Below are positions 8,860-17,376 of a stretch of 64,000 nucleotides of DNA, piece by piece. A model generated the notes under the pieces. That model searched no databases. It was not told where the DNA came from and saw only the letters and a program-made list of their open reading frames with translations. The stretch is taken from NCBI RefSeq assembly GCF_000576595.1, contig NZ_AWSA01000007.1, positions 1 through 64,000 of the forward strand, in the 5' to 3' direction. Numbering within the stretch: position 1 is the first letter of the stretch; every line of letters begins with the position of its first letter. A program made the translations under genes and the position numbers. The stretch comes from Intrasporangium oryzae NRRL B-24470. Lineage in GTDB: Bacteria; Actinomycetota; Actinomycetes; Actinomycetales; Dermatophilaceae.

Positions 8860-9519
8860 GTGGAGAGGTCGGGCATCGAGGACGTCCTGCACCGGGTCGA
8901 CCAGGCGCTGCCCTTCGTCACGGTCGCCACCCGTGCGACCCCGGCGACGGTCTCGTGCGCCGAGGTGCTCGCGCACGTCCGTGCCGGGCACGACCCCCTC
9001 GCGCCCTGGCGGACCGCGCTGCGCTCCCAGATGGAGCGCCGGCACGCGACGAGGGTCGCGCCCCACGTCCCGGCCGCCTTCGTCCTCCAGTGGTGGTGCG
9101 AGGTCGCAGCCACCCCCATCGCGTATGCCGCCGGGCTCGGCCCCTGGGTTCTCCTGCCCGACCCCGAGGGGCTCGGTTTCGAACTCGCGCTCGGGCTCCA
9201 TCCGCAGCGGGTCGTCGTCGACCCGGACCGCGCCCCCGTGGAGGTCGACCCCTCGGGCGAGCGCCGGAGCGCGAGGGCGCGGGCGGCATACGACTCGATC
9301 GTCTCGGAGGTTGTCGAGGCCTATGCCCCCGAGGTCAAGATGAGCTCGCGGCAGCGCTGGGGCGTCGTCGACGACGTCTGGGCCACGGCCGTGCGGGGTG
9401 CCCGCGGCGCGGCGGGCGAGACGGTGGGAGGCCCGCCGCGGCGGGTGTCGTGCTGCTTCATCTACGCGCTGCCGGGGATGCGGGCCTGCACCCCCTGCCC
9501 CCGCGGCGCGCGGACCTAG
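8860..9519 (+). CDS. FhuF-like 2Fe-2S protein (putative ferric iron/siderophore reductase)
   Basis: The 219-residue protein is otherwise undistinguished, but its C-terminus contains CCFIYALPGMRACTPC. That is the C-C-x10-C-x2-C spacing diagnostic of the FhuF 2Fe-2S cluster. FhuF-family proteins reduce ferric siderophores in the cytoplasm. The GTG start is chosen for the GGGAGAGGAG purine run 5-6 nt upstream. It sits just 14 bp before psuG on the same strand and divergent from the amidohydrolase. No siderophore transport genes are nearby, so the physiological partner is unknown. Confidence 0.75.
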   Translation: MERSGIEDVLHRVDQALPFVTVATRATPATVSCAEVLAHVRAGHDPLAPWRTALRSQMERRHATRVAPHVPAAFVLQWWCEVAATPIAYAAGLGPWVLLPDPEGLGFELALGLHPQRVVVDPDRAPVEVDPSGERRSARARAAYDSIVSEVVEAYAPEVKMSSRQRWGVVDDVWATAVRGARGAAGETVGGPPRRVSCCFIYALPGMRACTPCPRGART

Positions 9520-9533
9520 GGTATGTATTCGGC

Positions 9534-10481
9534 ATGACGCGCACCGCTGTCTCCCCGACCGTGACCGGCCGTCCGCTCGTCGTCCACGACGAGGTCCGCG
9601 AGGCCCTCGAGGCCGGGCACGGCGTCGTCGCGCTCGAGAGCACGATCCTCGCCCACGGGCTGCCGCACCCCGACAACATCGCCATCGCAGGGCAGATCGA
9701 GCGGGCGGTCCGGGAGAGCGGCTCGGTCCCGGCGACGATCGCGCTGCTCGACGGCGTCGTCCACGTCGGGCTCGGCGCGGCGGAGGTCGAGCGGATCTGC
9801 ACCGACCCCGAGGTGGCCAAGCTGTCCGTCCGCGACGTGGGTGTCGCCGCCGCCCTGGGGCGAACGGGCGCCACGACCGTCGCCTCGACGTCGGCGCTCG
9901 CCCACCTGGCCGGGATCCGCGTCTTCGCGACGGGCGGCCTCGGCGGCGTGCACCGGGGCGCCTCGGAGACCTTCGACGTGTCGGCCGACCTCGGCGTCAT
10001 CGCGTCGACGCCGGTGCTCGTCGTCTGCGCCGGGGTCAAGTCGATCCTCGACGTGCCCGGGACCCTCGAGACGCTCGAGACGCTGTCGGTCCCCGTGCTC
10101 GGCTACCGGACCGACGCCTTCCCGGGCTTCTACCTGTCCGACTCGGGCCACGAGGTGCCGTGGCGCGTCGAGTCGCCCGAGGAGGCGGCCCGGGTCGTCG
10201 TCGTGCGCGACCGGCTCGGGACCGACCGGGCGGGCGTCGTCCTCGCCAACCCGTTGCCTGCCGACCGCCAGGTCGACCGCGAGCTGCACGACCGGCTCGT
10301 TGCGGAGGGCCTGGCCCTGCTCGCGCGCGAGGGCGTCCACGGCAAGGACGTGACGCCGCGCCTCCTCGAGTACTTCCACGAGAACTCCGGGGGCGAGTCC
10401 CTCCGGGCCAACGTCGAGCTCGTCCTGTCCAACGCCCGGCTCGCCGGGCAGGTCGCCGCCGAGATCGCGAGGCTCTCGTGA
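9534..10481 (+). CDS. psuG: Pseudouridine-5'-phosphate glycosidase
   Basis: This 315-residue enzyme splits pseudouridine 5'-phosphate into uracil and ribose 5-phosphate (reversible C-glycosidic bond cleavage). Family features are ALESTILAHGLPHPDN near residue 35, the conserved FATGGLGGVHRGA block, and GYRTDAFPGFY. The ATG at 9534 follows a TAGGGT hexamer by 11 nt, so the leader is very short. Its stop overlaps the kinase start (GTGA), giving the typical psuG-psuK coupled pair for pseudouridine salvage from RNA turnover. Confidence 0.95.
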   Translation: MTRTAVSPTVTGRPLVVHDEVREALEAGHGVVALESTILAHGLPHPDNIAIAGQIERAVRESGSVPATIALLDGVVHVGLGAAEVERICTDPEVAKLSVRDVGVAAALGRTGATTVASTSALAHLAGIRVFATGGLGGVHRGASETFDVSADLGVIASTPVLVVCAGVKSILDVPGTLETLETLSVPVLGYRTDAFPGFYLSDSGHEVPWRVESPEEAARVVVVRDRLGTDRAGVVLANPLPADRQVDRELHDRLVAEGLALLAREGVHGKDVTPRLLEYFHENSGGESLRANVELVLSNARLAGQVAAEIARLS

Positions 10482-11356
10482 CCACCCGCCCGGTCGTCGT
10501 CGTCGGCGATGTCGGTCTCGACGTGATCACGAGGCCCCACGGCCCGATCAGCTGGGCCTCCGACACCCCGAGCGCCGTGACGATGGCCTCGGGAGGAGCG
10601 GGCGGGAACTCGGCCTCGTGGCTCGCCTGGGCCAGCGTGCCGGTGACGCTGCTCGCCCGAGTCGGTGACGACGCCGCCGGTCAGGCCGCGCGCGCGGAAC
10701 TCGAGTCGAAGCGGGTCCGCTGTGCCTTCGCCGCCGACCCGCACCTGCCGACGTGCGTCGTCGTCGTCCTGCTCGACGAGCACGGCGAGCGCACGATGCT
10801 GGCCGACCGCGGCGCCAACAAGGCCTTCTGCCCCGAGGACGTCGACCTGGCCGGCCTGGGCCACGACCCCGACATCACGCCGCACCTGCACCTGAGCGGC
10901 TACGTGCTCTACGACGAAGGGTCCCGGGCCGGCGGCCTGGAGGCCCTGCGCCAGGCCCGCGAGCTCGGCTGGAGCACGTCGGTCGATCCGCAGGCTGCCG
11001 CCCTCATCGCCCGTGAGGGGGCCGACCGCTTCCTCGAGTGGATCGCGGGGGTCGACCTGCTCCTGCCCAACGAGCGCGAGGCCGAGGCACTGGGCGGCCT
11101 TGCGGCCATGCTCGACTCGGCCCACGAGGTCGTCGCGACCTACGGCGCCAACGGAGCCCGGTGGGTCGGCCGGGGGTTCGACGAGTCGGCAGGCGCGCCC
11201 GTGATCGAGCACGTCGACTCGACCGGAGCCGGCGACGCCTTCAACGCGGGCCTGCTGTCCGTCTGGCTGAGCGGTCGCAGCCGGATCGCGGCGCTGCGCG
11301 CGGGCATCGAGGCCGGCAGCACCGCGTGTGTGCGCGTGGGAGCGCGACCGCGCTGA
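10478..11356 (+). CDS. psuK: PfkB-family carbohydrate kinase, probable pseudouridine kinase
   Basis: This 292-residue ribokinase-family enzyme carries N-terminal GGAGGNSASWLAWASVPV and the C-terminal PfkB signature DSTGAGDAFNAGLL with its catalytic Asp. Family members phosphorylate sugars or nucleosides at the 5'-OH. Coupling to psuG through a 4-nt GTGA overlap makes pseudouridine kinase the best assignment, producing the substrate of PsuG. The nucleoside importer 3 kb away could supply pseudouridine, but that link is inference. The gene is slightly short compared with some PfkB proteins but has both sequence ends of the fold. Confidence 0.85.
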   Translation: MTTRPVVVVGDVGLDVITRPHGPISWASDTPSAVTMASGGAGGNSASWLAWASVPVTLLARVGDDAAGQAARAELESKRVRCAFAADPHLPTCVVVVLLDEHGERTMLADRGANKAFCPEDVDLAGLGHDPDITPHLHLSGYVLYDEGSRAGGLEALRQARELGWSTSVDPQAAALIAREGADRFLEWIAGVDLLLPNEREAEALGGLAAMLDSAHEVVATYGANGARWVGRGFDESAGAPVIEHVDSTGAGDAFNAGLLSVWLSGRSRIAALRAGIEAGSTACVRVGARPR

Positions 11357-11377
11357 GCGGCATACGGCCGGGGCCGC

Positions 11378-11438
11378 TGGCCGGAACGACATCGGTTCGG
11401 GCCCTCGAAACCCCGTCGATCGTGAGTCGTTCCGGCCA
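11378..11438. repeat. Inverted-repeat element upstream of the DUF559 gene
   Basis: TGGCCGGAACGA at 11378-11389 is matched by its exact reverse complement at 11427-11438, with a 37-nt spacer. An inner imperfect stem (GGTTCG with CGAAACC) lies inside the spacer. The same arm and spacing recur at 12385-12445 around the 3' end of the gene. It lies between psuK and the DUF559 gene and could act as a terminator, but no T-run follows. Confidence 0.8.
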
Positions 11439-11441
11439 CGT

Positions 11442-11460
11442 GGCCCCTGTGGATGGGGCC
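11442..11460 (+). terminator. Small GC hairpin between psuK and the DUF559 gene
   Basis: GGCCCC (11442-11447) pairs with GGGGCC (11455-11460) around a 7-nt loop. It lies immediately after the inverted repeat at 11378-11438. No U-tract follows, which is usual for actinobacterial terminators, so the function is uncertain. Confidence 0.35.
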
Positions 11461-11495
11461 GGTTGCCGCGCCGGACGCGACGACACACTGTCGGG

Positions 11496-12425
11496 GTGAA
11501 GGCAGCGAAGGCGCTGGCCAGGCTCGGAGGCGTGGCAACGAGGCAGCAGCTTCGGCTGGCGACCGTGCACTGGCGCCACGTCGACGCAGCGCTGGAGGCC
11601 GGCGCCGTGGTGCGGACGGCGCGGGGCCACTTCGTCCTGCCCACCGTCGAGACCGGCCGCGCCTCGGCGCACCGTCTCGGTGGCGCCGCTTCGCACACGA
11701 CGGCTGCACTCCACCACGGGTGGAAGGTCAAGTCCGCGCCGGAACTGCCGCACGTCACCGTACGACGCAAGCGGAGCCTCCCGTCGGGCGCCTCTGACGG
11801 AGTCGTCCTCCACTGGCGCGACCTGGACGCCGACGACGTCAGGGGCTGGGTGACGAGCCCGGTTCGCACGGTCATCGACTGCTGTACCGATCTGCCCTTC
11901 GACGAGGCGCTGGCGGTCTTCGACTCGGCGCGGCGGGCCGGCCTGCGAGTCGCCGATGTCATGGCGCGCGCGGAGTGGCTGCCCCCACGACAGCGCTCTC
12001 GCGTGATGCGCCTCGCGCAGGCCTCGGATCACCGAGCGGCCAACCCGTTCGAGTCCGTGCTGCGGGCCATCGCCTTGCAGGTCCCGGGTCTGGTGCCGAC
12101 GGCGCAGACCCGCATCAGCTGCGGCGAACTCATGGCTCGCGTCGACGTGGCGGACGAGGACCTGCGGATCGTCCTCGAGGCCGACAGCCATGAGTTCCAC
12201 ACCAGGCGCAGGGACTTCGACCGCGACTGCCGCAGGTACAACGGGCTCATCGTTAGGGGGTGGCTCGTCCTCCGCTTCACCTGGGAGCAGGTGATGTTCG
12301 AGCCCGACGTGGTTCTCGAGTCCATCACGGCGGCCGTCGCACTGCGGCGCGAGCAGGGCCTGTGGCGCACCCGCTCGGGTCAACTGGCCGGAACGAAACG
12401 CCGCGCCAGGCTCCCCAAGGCCTGA
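11496..12425 (+). CDS. AbiEi-like / DUF559 domain protein
   Basis: This 309-residue protein has a basic N-terminal part with winged-helix character (VATRQQLRLATVHWRHVDAAL), reminiscent of AbiEi antitoxin-type DNA-binding domains. Its C-terminal part (about 215-285) resembles the DUF559/Vsr-like restriction-endonuclease fold: ELMARVDVADEDLRIVLEADSHEFHTRRRDFDRDCRRYNGL. The D, E-x-D/S and RDxxRD-like residues are candidate nuclease positions. Its role is unknown; such genes are dispersed widely in actinobacteria. The GTG start follows CACACT by 6 nt. The gene is bracketed by two inverted-repeat elements, suggesting a discrete module. Confidence 0.7.
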   Translation: MKAAKALARLGGVATRQQLRLATVHWRHVDAALEAGAVVRTARGHFVLPTVETGRASAHRLGGAASHTTAALHHGWKVKSAPELPHVTVRRKRSLPSGASDGVVLHWRDLDADDVRGWVTSPVRTVIDCCTDLPFDEALAVFDSARRAGLRVADVMARAEWLPPRQRSRVMRLAQASDHRAANPFESVLRAIALQVPGLVPTAQTRISCGELMARVDVADEDLRIVLEADSHEFHTRRRDFDRDCRRYNGLIVRGWLVLRFTWEQVMFEPDVVLESITAAVALRREQGLWRTRSGQLAGTKRRARLPKA

Positions 12426-12445
12426 AGCTGGGTTGGTTCCGGCCG
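12385..12445. repeat. Inverted-repeat element at the 3' end of the DUF559 gene
   Basis: TGGCCGGAACGA at 12385-12396 is identical to the arm upstream of the gene. The opposing arm at 12434-12445 matches the reverse complement at 10 of 12 positions. The spacer is again 37 nt, but its sequence is unrelated to the upstream one. The left arm encodes residues near the C-terminus and the element spans the stop codon. It could also serve as a bidirectional terminator between convergent genes. Confidence 0.75.
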
Positions 12446-12456
12446 GTTGGCCCGGT

Positions 12457-14049
12457 TCAGAAGGTCTCGCGCGGCTGGTAGGTGCCCCAGACCTTGCGGA
12501 GCGCGTGCGCGACCTCGCCACCCGTGGCGCGGGCGGCGAGCGCCTCCTTCATCGGGTAGAGGACGTTGTCGGTGCCACGCGCCGCCTCCTGGAGCCGGGC
12601 GAGCGCCGCCTCCACAGCATCGTTGTCGCGCTCGGCGCGCAGGGCCTCGAGGCGCGCGCACTGGTCGGCCTCGATCGTCGGGTCGACGCGCAGGGGCTCG
12701 TACTTCTCCTCCTGCTCGATCGTGTACTTGTTGACGCCGACGACGACGCGCTCGCCCTCGTCGATCTCGAGCTGGAGGCGGTAGGCGGAGCGCTCGATCT
12801 CGGACTTCTGGAAGCCCTGCTCGATCGCGGCGACGGCGCCGCCCTTGTCCTCGACCTGCTGGATGAGGTCGAGCGCGGCCCGCTCGATGTCGTCGGTCAT
12901 CGACTCGATGACGTAGGAGCCGGCGAAGGGGTCGACGGTCTTGGTCACGTCGGTCTCGTAGGCGATGACCTGCTGGGTGCGCAGCGCGAGGCGCGCCGCC
13001 TTCTCGGTCGGCAGCGCAATGGCCTCGTCGAAGGAGTTGGTGTGGAGCGACTGGGTGCCGCCGAGCACCGCCCCGAGACCCTGGAGGGCGACCCGGACGA
13101 GGTTGACCTCGGGCTGCTGCGCGGTGAGCTGGACACCGGCGGTCTGCGTGTGGAAGCGCAGCATCATCGACTTGGGGTTCTGGGCTCCGAACTGCTCCTT
13201 CATGATCCGGGCCCAGATGCGACGGGCGGCGCGGAACTTCGCGACCTCCTCGATGAGGGTCGTGCGGGCGACGAAGAAGAAGGAGAGGCGCGGCGCGAAG
13301 TCGTCGACGTGCAGCCCAGCGGCCTGGGCGGCGCGGACGTACTCCATCGCGTTGGCGATCGTGAAGGCGATCTCCTGCACGGGCGTCGCCCCCGCCTCGG
13401 CCATGTGGTAGCCGGAGATGGAGATCGTGTTCCAGCGCGGGAGCTCCTTCTGGCAGTAGGCGAAGATGTCGGCGATGAGGCGGAGCGACTCGCGCGGCGG
13501 GTAGATGTAGGTGCCGCGGGCGATGTACTCCTTCAGCACGTCGTTCTGGATCGTGCCGGTCAGCTGGTCGCCCGAGACACCCTGCTCCTCGGCGACGAGC
13601 TGGTAGAGCAGGAGCAGCGTCGACCCGGGGGCGTTGATCGTCATCGACGTCGAGATGCGGTCGAGCGGCAGGCCGTCGAAGAGGGTGCGCATGTCATCGA
13701 GGCTGTCGATGGCGACCCCGACCTTGCCGACCTCGCCGTGGGCGATCGGCTCGTCGGAGTCGTAGCCCATCTGAGTCGGCAGGTCGAAGGCAACCGAGAG
13801 GCCGCCAGTGCCCGCCTGGACGAGCTGGTGGTAGCGCTGGTTGGACTCCTTGGCGGTGCCGAAACCGGCGTACTGGCGCATCGTCCACGGCCGGCCGGTG
13901 TACATCGACGGGTACACGCCCCGGGTGAAGGGGTACGAGCCGGGGGCGCCGAGCTTGTCGTCGGGGTCGAAGCCGGCGAGCGACGACGCGTCGTAGACGG
14001 GCTCGATGGGCAGGTCGGACTCGGAGCGCGCGCCAGTGCTGTCAGCCAT
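12457..14049 (-). CDS. Acyl-CoA mutase large subunit (methylmalonyl-CoA mutase family, no B12 domain)
   Basis: This 530-residue protein contains only the TIM-barrel substrate domain. It ends at [11 protein letters not shown], without the DxHxxG cobalamin domain, so it needs a separate B12-binding subunit. Substrate residues can be aligned with Propionibacterium MutB: Tyr60 equals Tyr89 and Arg178 equals Arg207 (exactly 118 residues apart in both), and His215 equals His244. Tyr plus Arg indicates a dicarboxylic acyl-CoA such as methylmalonyl- or ethylmalonyl-CoA rather than isobutyryl-CoA. The ATG lies 7 nt after TACGCT (leaderless). No small subunit is in this window. Confidence 0.88.
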   Translation of the reverse strand: MADSTGARSESDLPIEPVYDASSLAGFDPDDKLGAPGSYPFTRGVYPSMYTGRPWTMRQYAGFGTAKESNQRYHQLVQAGTGGLSVAFDLPTQMGYDSDEPIAHGEVGKVGVAIDSLDDMRTLFDGLPLDRISTSMTINAPGSTLLLLYQLVAEEQGVSGDQLTGTIQNDVLKEYIARGTYIYPPRESLRLIADIFAYCQKELPRWNTISISGYHMAEAGATPVQEIAFTIANAMEYVRAAQAAGLHVDDFAPRLSFFFVARTTLIEEVAKFRAARRIWARIMKEQFGAQNPKSMMLRFHTQTAGVQLTAQQPEVNLVRVALQGLGAVLGGTQSLHTNSFDEAIALPTEKAARLALRTQQVIAYETDVTKTVDPFAGSYVIESMTDDIERAALDLIQQVEDKGGAVAAIEQGFQKSEIERSAYRLQLEIDEGERVVVGVNKYTIEQEEKYEPLRVDPTIEADQCARLEALRAERDNDAVEAALARLQEAARGTDNVLYPMKEALAARATGGEVAHALRKVWGTYQPRETF

Positions 14050-14191
14050 GGTCCCGAGCGTATCGGCGCGGGCACCACGGGCCCATGGGGCCATCGCACA
14101 ACGTTGCCCATCTCACGTCGGGGTCCCCACACCTGCTTCGTATGCCGTGGGGCGGGCTCGGTGCCCGGGTGCCGGCGCCGGCCGCCGCGTC

Positions 14192-14710
14192 TCAGTCGTC
14201 GTCGGGCCAGGAAGCCATGAGGGCGACCTTGCGCGGCTCCCACTCCTCCGCGAGGGTCGACATCTTCTCGGCGAGGAACTCGAGGAAGTCGAGCGTCAGC
14301 TGCAGGCGCCGCCCGGCCGGGGTGGCGACCCCGCCGACGGCCTCGACGCCGGTCCGCACGCCGGCCTCGAGCTGGGCGAGGACGCGGTCGCGGCTCAGCA
14401 TGGCGTTGTGCCACGCGTCGGTCTGCACGACGTAGATGTCGCGCCGGGACCCGCGCTCGCGCTCCTTGCCGATCATCCACACCTGCGTGAGGTAGCGGAC
14501 CGCGCCCGAGACGGCGGCCGGACTCACCTCGAGGGCCTCGCTCAGCTCGGAGGCGGTCATGCGGCCGTCGTCGTCGGCGAGCAGCTGGGCGAAGACGCGG
14601 GAGGCGAGACGGGGCATGCCGGCGTCGGTGAGCGAGTCGCCGAGCCGTTCGACGTAGGCCGCGACGGCGCGCTCGTCGCGTTCGATGCGCTCCGGCTGGG
14701 CTGCGTTCAC
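14192..14710 (-). CDS. MarR/GbsR-type transcriptional regulator
   Basis: This 172-residue winged-helix regulator has its helix-turn-helix at about residues 50-75 (MTASELSEALEVSPAAVSGAVRYL). A wing region (GSRRDIYVV) and a C-terminal helical segment for dimerisation follow. The GTG start has GAGGAG 6 nt upstream. It is divergent from an ABC exporter operon with 98 bp between starts, and that gap contains an ATTCA-N8-TGAAT palindrome over the exporter promoter. It most likely represses the exporter and responds to an exported compound. Confidence 0.85.
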   Translation of the reverse strand: MNAAQPERIERDERAVAAYVERLGDSLTDAGMPRLASRVFAQLLADDDGRMTASELSEALEVSPAAVSGAVRYLTQVWMIGKERERGSRRDIYVVQTDAWHNAMLSRDRVLAQLEAGVRTGVEAVGGVATPAGRRLQLTLDFLEFLAEKMSTLAEEWEPRKVALMASWPDDD

Positions 14711-14772
14711 GGGCTCTCCTCGTGGGGTCTGATGGCTGAACCCCCGGCATGACAACCTCGACGCGTCATGAC

Positions 14773-14802
14773 ATTCAGTAAACCATGAATCATGTGTATG
14801 GT
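14773..14802 (+). promoter_or_regulatory. Exporter promoter with overlapping palindromic operator
   Basis: A -35-like TTCAGT (14774-14779) and a -10 TATGGT (14797-14802) are separated by 17 bp. The ATG of the ABC ATPase lies 6 nt after the -10, so the message is leaderless. The palindrome ATTCA-N8-TGAAT (14773-14790) covers the -35 and half the spacer. Its position fits repression by the divergent MarR-type protein. Confidence 0.6.
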
Positions 14803-14808
14803 CAGAGG

Positions 14809-15732
14809 ATGACGACCGCGATCGAGGTCAGTGACCTCCGTAAGACGTTCGGCCACACCGTCGCCCTCGACGGGCTCGACCTCGAGGTCTCGACCGGGGA
14901 GATCCACGGCTTCCTCGGCCCGAACGGCGCCGGCAAGTCGACGACGATCCGGATCCTCCTCGGCCTCATGCGCAGCGACGGCGGCACCGCGACCCTCCTC
15001 GGCGGCGACCCCTGGCGCGAGGTCGAGACCCTCCACCGCCGGCTCGCCTACGTCCCGGGGGACGTGGCGCTCTGGCCCAACCTGACGGGGGGCGAGGTCA
15101 TCGACCTGCTCGGGGCCCTCCGGGGCGGCCTCGACGAGCGGCGTCGGGCCGACATGCTCGAGCGCTTCGACCTCGACCCGACGAAGAAGAGCCGCTCCTA
15201 CTCCAAGGGCAACCGCCAGAAGGTCGCCCTCGTCGCCGCACTCAGCTCCGACGTCGAGCTGCTCGTCCTCGACGAACCGACGAGCGGGCTCGACCCCCTC
15301 ATGGAGGCGGTCTTCAAGGACGCCGTGCGCGAGTTCCGGGCCGCCGGGGGGACCGTGCTGCTCTCGAGTCACATCCTCAGCGAGGTGGAGTCGGTCTGCG
15401 ACCGGGTCAGCATCATCCGTGCCGGCCGCAACGTCGAGTCGGGCACCCTCGCCCAGCTGCGACACCTCTCGCGCACCAAGGTCACGGCGTTGCTCGAGCG
15501 CGCGGCGTCGCTGCCCGACCTCGCAGCCCTGCCCGGCGTCTCGGACGTGCGCTCGGAGGACGGGCAGGTCGCCTGCTCGGTCGAGACCCACCACCTGGGT
15601 GGGCTGCTCGAGTGGCTCGGCGCCCACGGCATCCGCAACCTGACGAGCGCGCCACCGACGCTCGAGGAGCTCTTCATGGACCAGTACCGCACGGCGACGC
15701 CGGCCAGCCCCGAGGCGGCGACGGGACGATGA
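14809..15732 (+). CDS. ABC exporter ATP-binding protein (drug-exporter type)
   Basis: This 307-residue single-domain ATPase resembles DrrA-type subunits. Walker A is GPNGAGKST, signature [15 protein letters not shown], Walker [16 protein letters not shown], and H-loop SSHILSEVE. The C-terminal extension (about 215-300) contains [11 protein letters not shown], typical of ABC-2 exporters. The start at 14809 is chosen because a -10 hexamer lies 6 nt upstream; ATG 14785 is an alternative that would lie upstream of the -10. The ATGA overlap couples it to the permease. The cargo is likely an antibiotic or lipid-like molecule, not determinable here. Confidence 0.9.
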   Translation: MTTAIEVSDLRKTFGHTVALDGLDLEVSTGEIHGFLGPNGAGKSTTIRILLGLMRSDGGTATLLGGDPWREVETLHRRLAYVPGDVALWPNLTGGEVIDLLGALRGGLDERRRADMLERFDLDPTKKSRSYSKGNRQKVALVAALSSDVELLVLDEPTSGLDPLMEAVFKDAVREFRAAGGTVLLSSHILSEVESVCDRVSIIRAGRNVESGTLAQLRHLSRTKVTALLERAASLPDLAALPGVSDVRSEDGQVACSVETHHLGGLLEWLGAHGIRNLTSAPPTLEELFMDQYRTATPASPEAATGR

Positions 15733-17330
15733 CCGGCTTCACCGGCACGGGCTCCCTGCTCCGGCTCGCGGCACGGCGCGACCGGGTCCTCATCCCCGCC
15801 AGCGTCCTCGCCATCGCGCTCGTCGTCGCGATGGCCGCCAAGGCGACCATCGACCTCTACCCCGACTCGGGCTCCGCGCTCGGCGCGATGCGGTCGGTCG
15901 TCGACAACCCCGCGATCGTCGCGCTCTACGGTCCCTTCACGAGCCTCAGCCTCGACGCGTTCGCCACCTTCAAGACGATCCTCATGGGCGCCGTCTTCCT
16001 CTGCCTGCTCGCCTACATCGTCGTGCGCCGCCACACCCGCACCGAGGAGGAGTCGGGTCGACTCGAGCTGCTCGGGGCGGGCGCGATCGGGCGGCGTGCG
16101 CCGCTCGCCGCGGCGGTGCTGCTCGGGACGATCGCCGTCCTCCTCACGGCGCTCGTCACCGCGGCGGTGGCCATCGGCGTCGGGCTCGACAGCTCCGGTT
16201 CGGTCGCGCTCGGTGTCGCCTGGACCATCGTCGGGCTGACCTGGGTCGGGGTCACGGCTGTGGCGGCTCAGCTCGCCGAGACGGCACGCGGCACCGCCGG
16301 GCTCTCGATCGGGGCCCTCGGAGTGGCCTTCCTCCTGCGCGCCCTCGGCGACACGGCTCCCGACGACAGCCCGGTCCGTTTCCTCACCTGGCTCTCGCCG
16401 CTGGGTTGGGGCGAGAAGGTGGCGCCCTACGGCGCGAACCGGGTCGGCCTCGTCGCGCTCGGCATCATCGCGTATGCCGGTCTCGTCCTGCTCGCCTTCA
16501 CCCTCCTCGAGCGTCGCGACCTCGGCGCCGGCCTGCTGCCGAGCCGTCCGGGGGCCGCCCGCGGGACCCTGCGCAGTGCCGGCGCCCTCACAGCCCGGCT
16601 CGCCCGCGGCACGGTCGTCGGCTGGCTCATCGCCTACGGGGTGCTCGCGGTGGTCATCGGGTCGATCGCGGGAAACGTCGTCGACTTCGTCGACTCCCCC
16701 GAGACCGCCGCCATGCTCCGGCGACTGGGCGGCAGCGCCGGCACCATCGTCGACACCTTCTTCGCCACCGAGATCCAGGTCGCCGCGATCGCCGCGGCGG
16801 CCCTCGGGATCGCCCTCGTCACGCGGATCCGGACCGAGGAGACGGCGGGGCGGGCCGAGTCCGTCCTCGCGACTCCGGTCCGACGCACGCCGTGGGCACT
16901 CGGCCACGTGCTGGTCGCTGTCGCGGCAACGACCCTCGTCATGCTCGTGCTCGGCCTCGTCGCCGGTGCCGTCGACGGGCAGCGGACGGGGGACGTCGGG
17001 GCCTCCATCGCCAGCCTGGTCGGCGCCGGCGCCGCGACCCTGCCGGCCGTGTGGGTGTGCATCGGCGCGGCGCTCGTCCTGGTCGGCTACGTCCCGCGCT
17101 TCACCGGCCTCGCCTGGCCCGTCCTCATCGCGTTCTTCGTCGTCGGCGAGCTCGCCGAGCTGATGAACCTGCCCCACTGGGTCGCGTCCATTTCGCCGTT
17201 CCACCACCTGGCGCGGTTGCCGGGCGGGTCCGCCGACGCGGTCACCCTGACGCTCCTCACGCTCACCGCAGTCGCACTCGTCGTCATCGGCCTCGCGGGC
17301 CTGCGCCGCCGCGACGTGCCCGCCGCGTGA
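15729..17330 (+). CDS. ABC exporter permease, large two-module type
   Basis: The 533-residue membrane protein has about 12 hydrophobic segments arranged as two similar halves, with [20 protein letters not shown] starting the first and a second set from about residue 290. Each half includes an EESGRLELL / [11 protein letters not shown]-type cytoplasmic motif (about 105 and 375), a hallmark of the actinobacterial polyketide-antibiotic exporter permease family. It is coupled to the ATPase and presumably controlled by the MarR protein at 14192-14710. Confidence 0.85.
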   Translation: MTGFTGTGSLLRLAARRDRVLIPASVLAIALVVAMAAKATIDLYPDSGSALGAMRSVVDNPAIVALYGPFTSLSLDAFATFKTILMGAVFLCLLAYIVVRRHTRTEEESGRLELLGAGAIGRRAPLAAAVLLGTIAVLLTALVTAAVAIGVGLDSSGSVALGVAWTIVGLTWVGVTAVAAQLAETARGTAGLSIGALGVAFLLRALGDTAPDDSPVRFLTWLSPLGWGEKVAPYGANRVGLVALGIIAYAGLVLLAFTLLERRDLGAGLLPSRPGAARGTLRSAGALTARLARGTVVGWLIAYGVLAVVIGSIAGNVVDFVDSPETAAMLRRLGGSAGTIVDTFFATEIQVAAIAAAALGIALVTRIRTEETAGRAESVLATPVRRTPWALGHVLVAVAATTLVMLVLGLVAGAVDGQRTGDVGASIASLVGAGAATLPAVWVCIGAALVLVGYVPRFTGLAWPVLIAFFVVGELAELMNLPHWVASISPFHHLARLPGGSADAVTLTLLTLTAVALVVIGLAGLRRRDVPAA

Positions 17331-17352
17331 CGGCCGGCTGCCTGAGGTCGAC

Positions 17353-17369
17353 ACCGATGTCGGTACCGT
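17353..17369 (+). promoter_or_regulatory. manC promoter -10 with adjacent palindrome
   Basis: TACCGT (17364-17369) fits the TANNNT -10 consensus and ends 7 nt before the manC ATG, indicating a leaderless message. A perfect 12-bp palindrome ACCGATGTCGGT (17353-17364) abuts it and could be an operator, though chance is possible for this length. Confidence 0.45.
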
Positions 17370-17376
17370 CTGGTCC

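Noticed and set aside
8658-9119. Minus-strand frame opposite the FhuF-like gene
   Set aside because: The plus-strand frame has the diagnostic CC-x10-C-x2-C motif, a ribosome site and a good start; the minus frame has none.
14785-14809. Upstream ATG (14785) as the start of the ABC ATPase
   Set aside because: It lies upstream of the likely -10 and adds residues absent from the family; 14809 fits a leaderless start.
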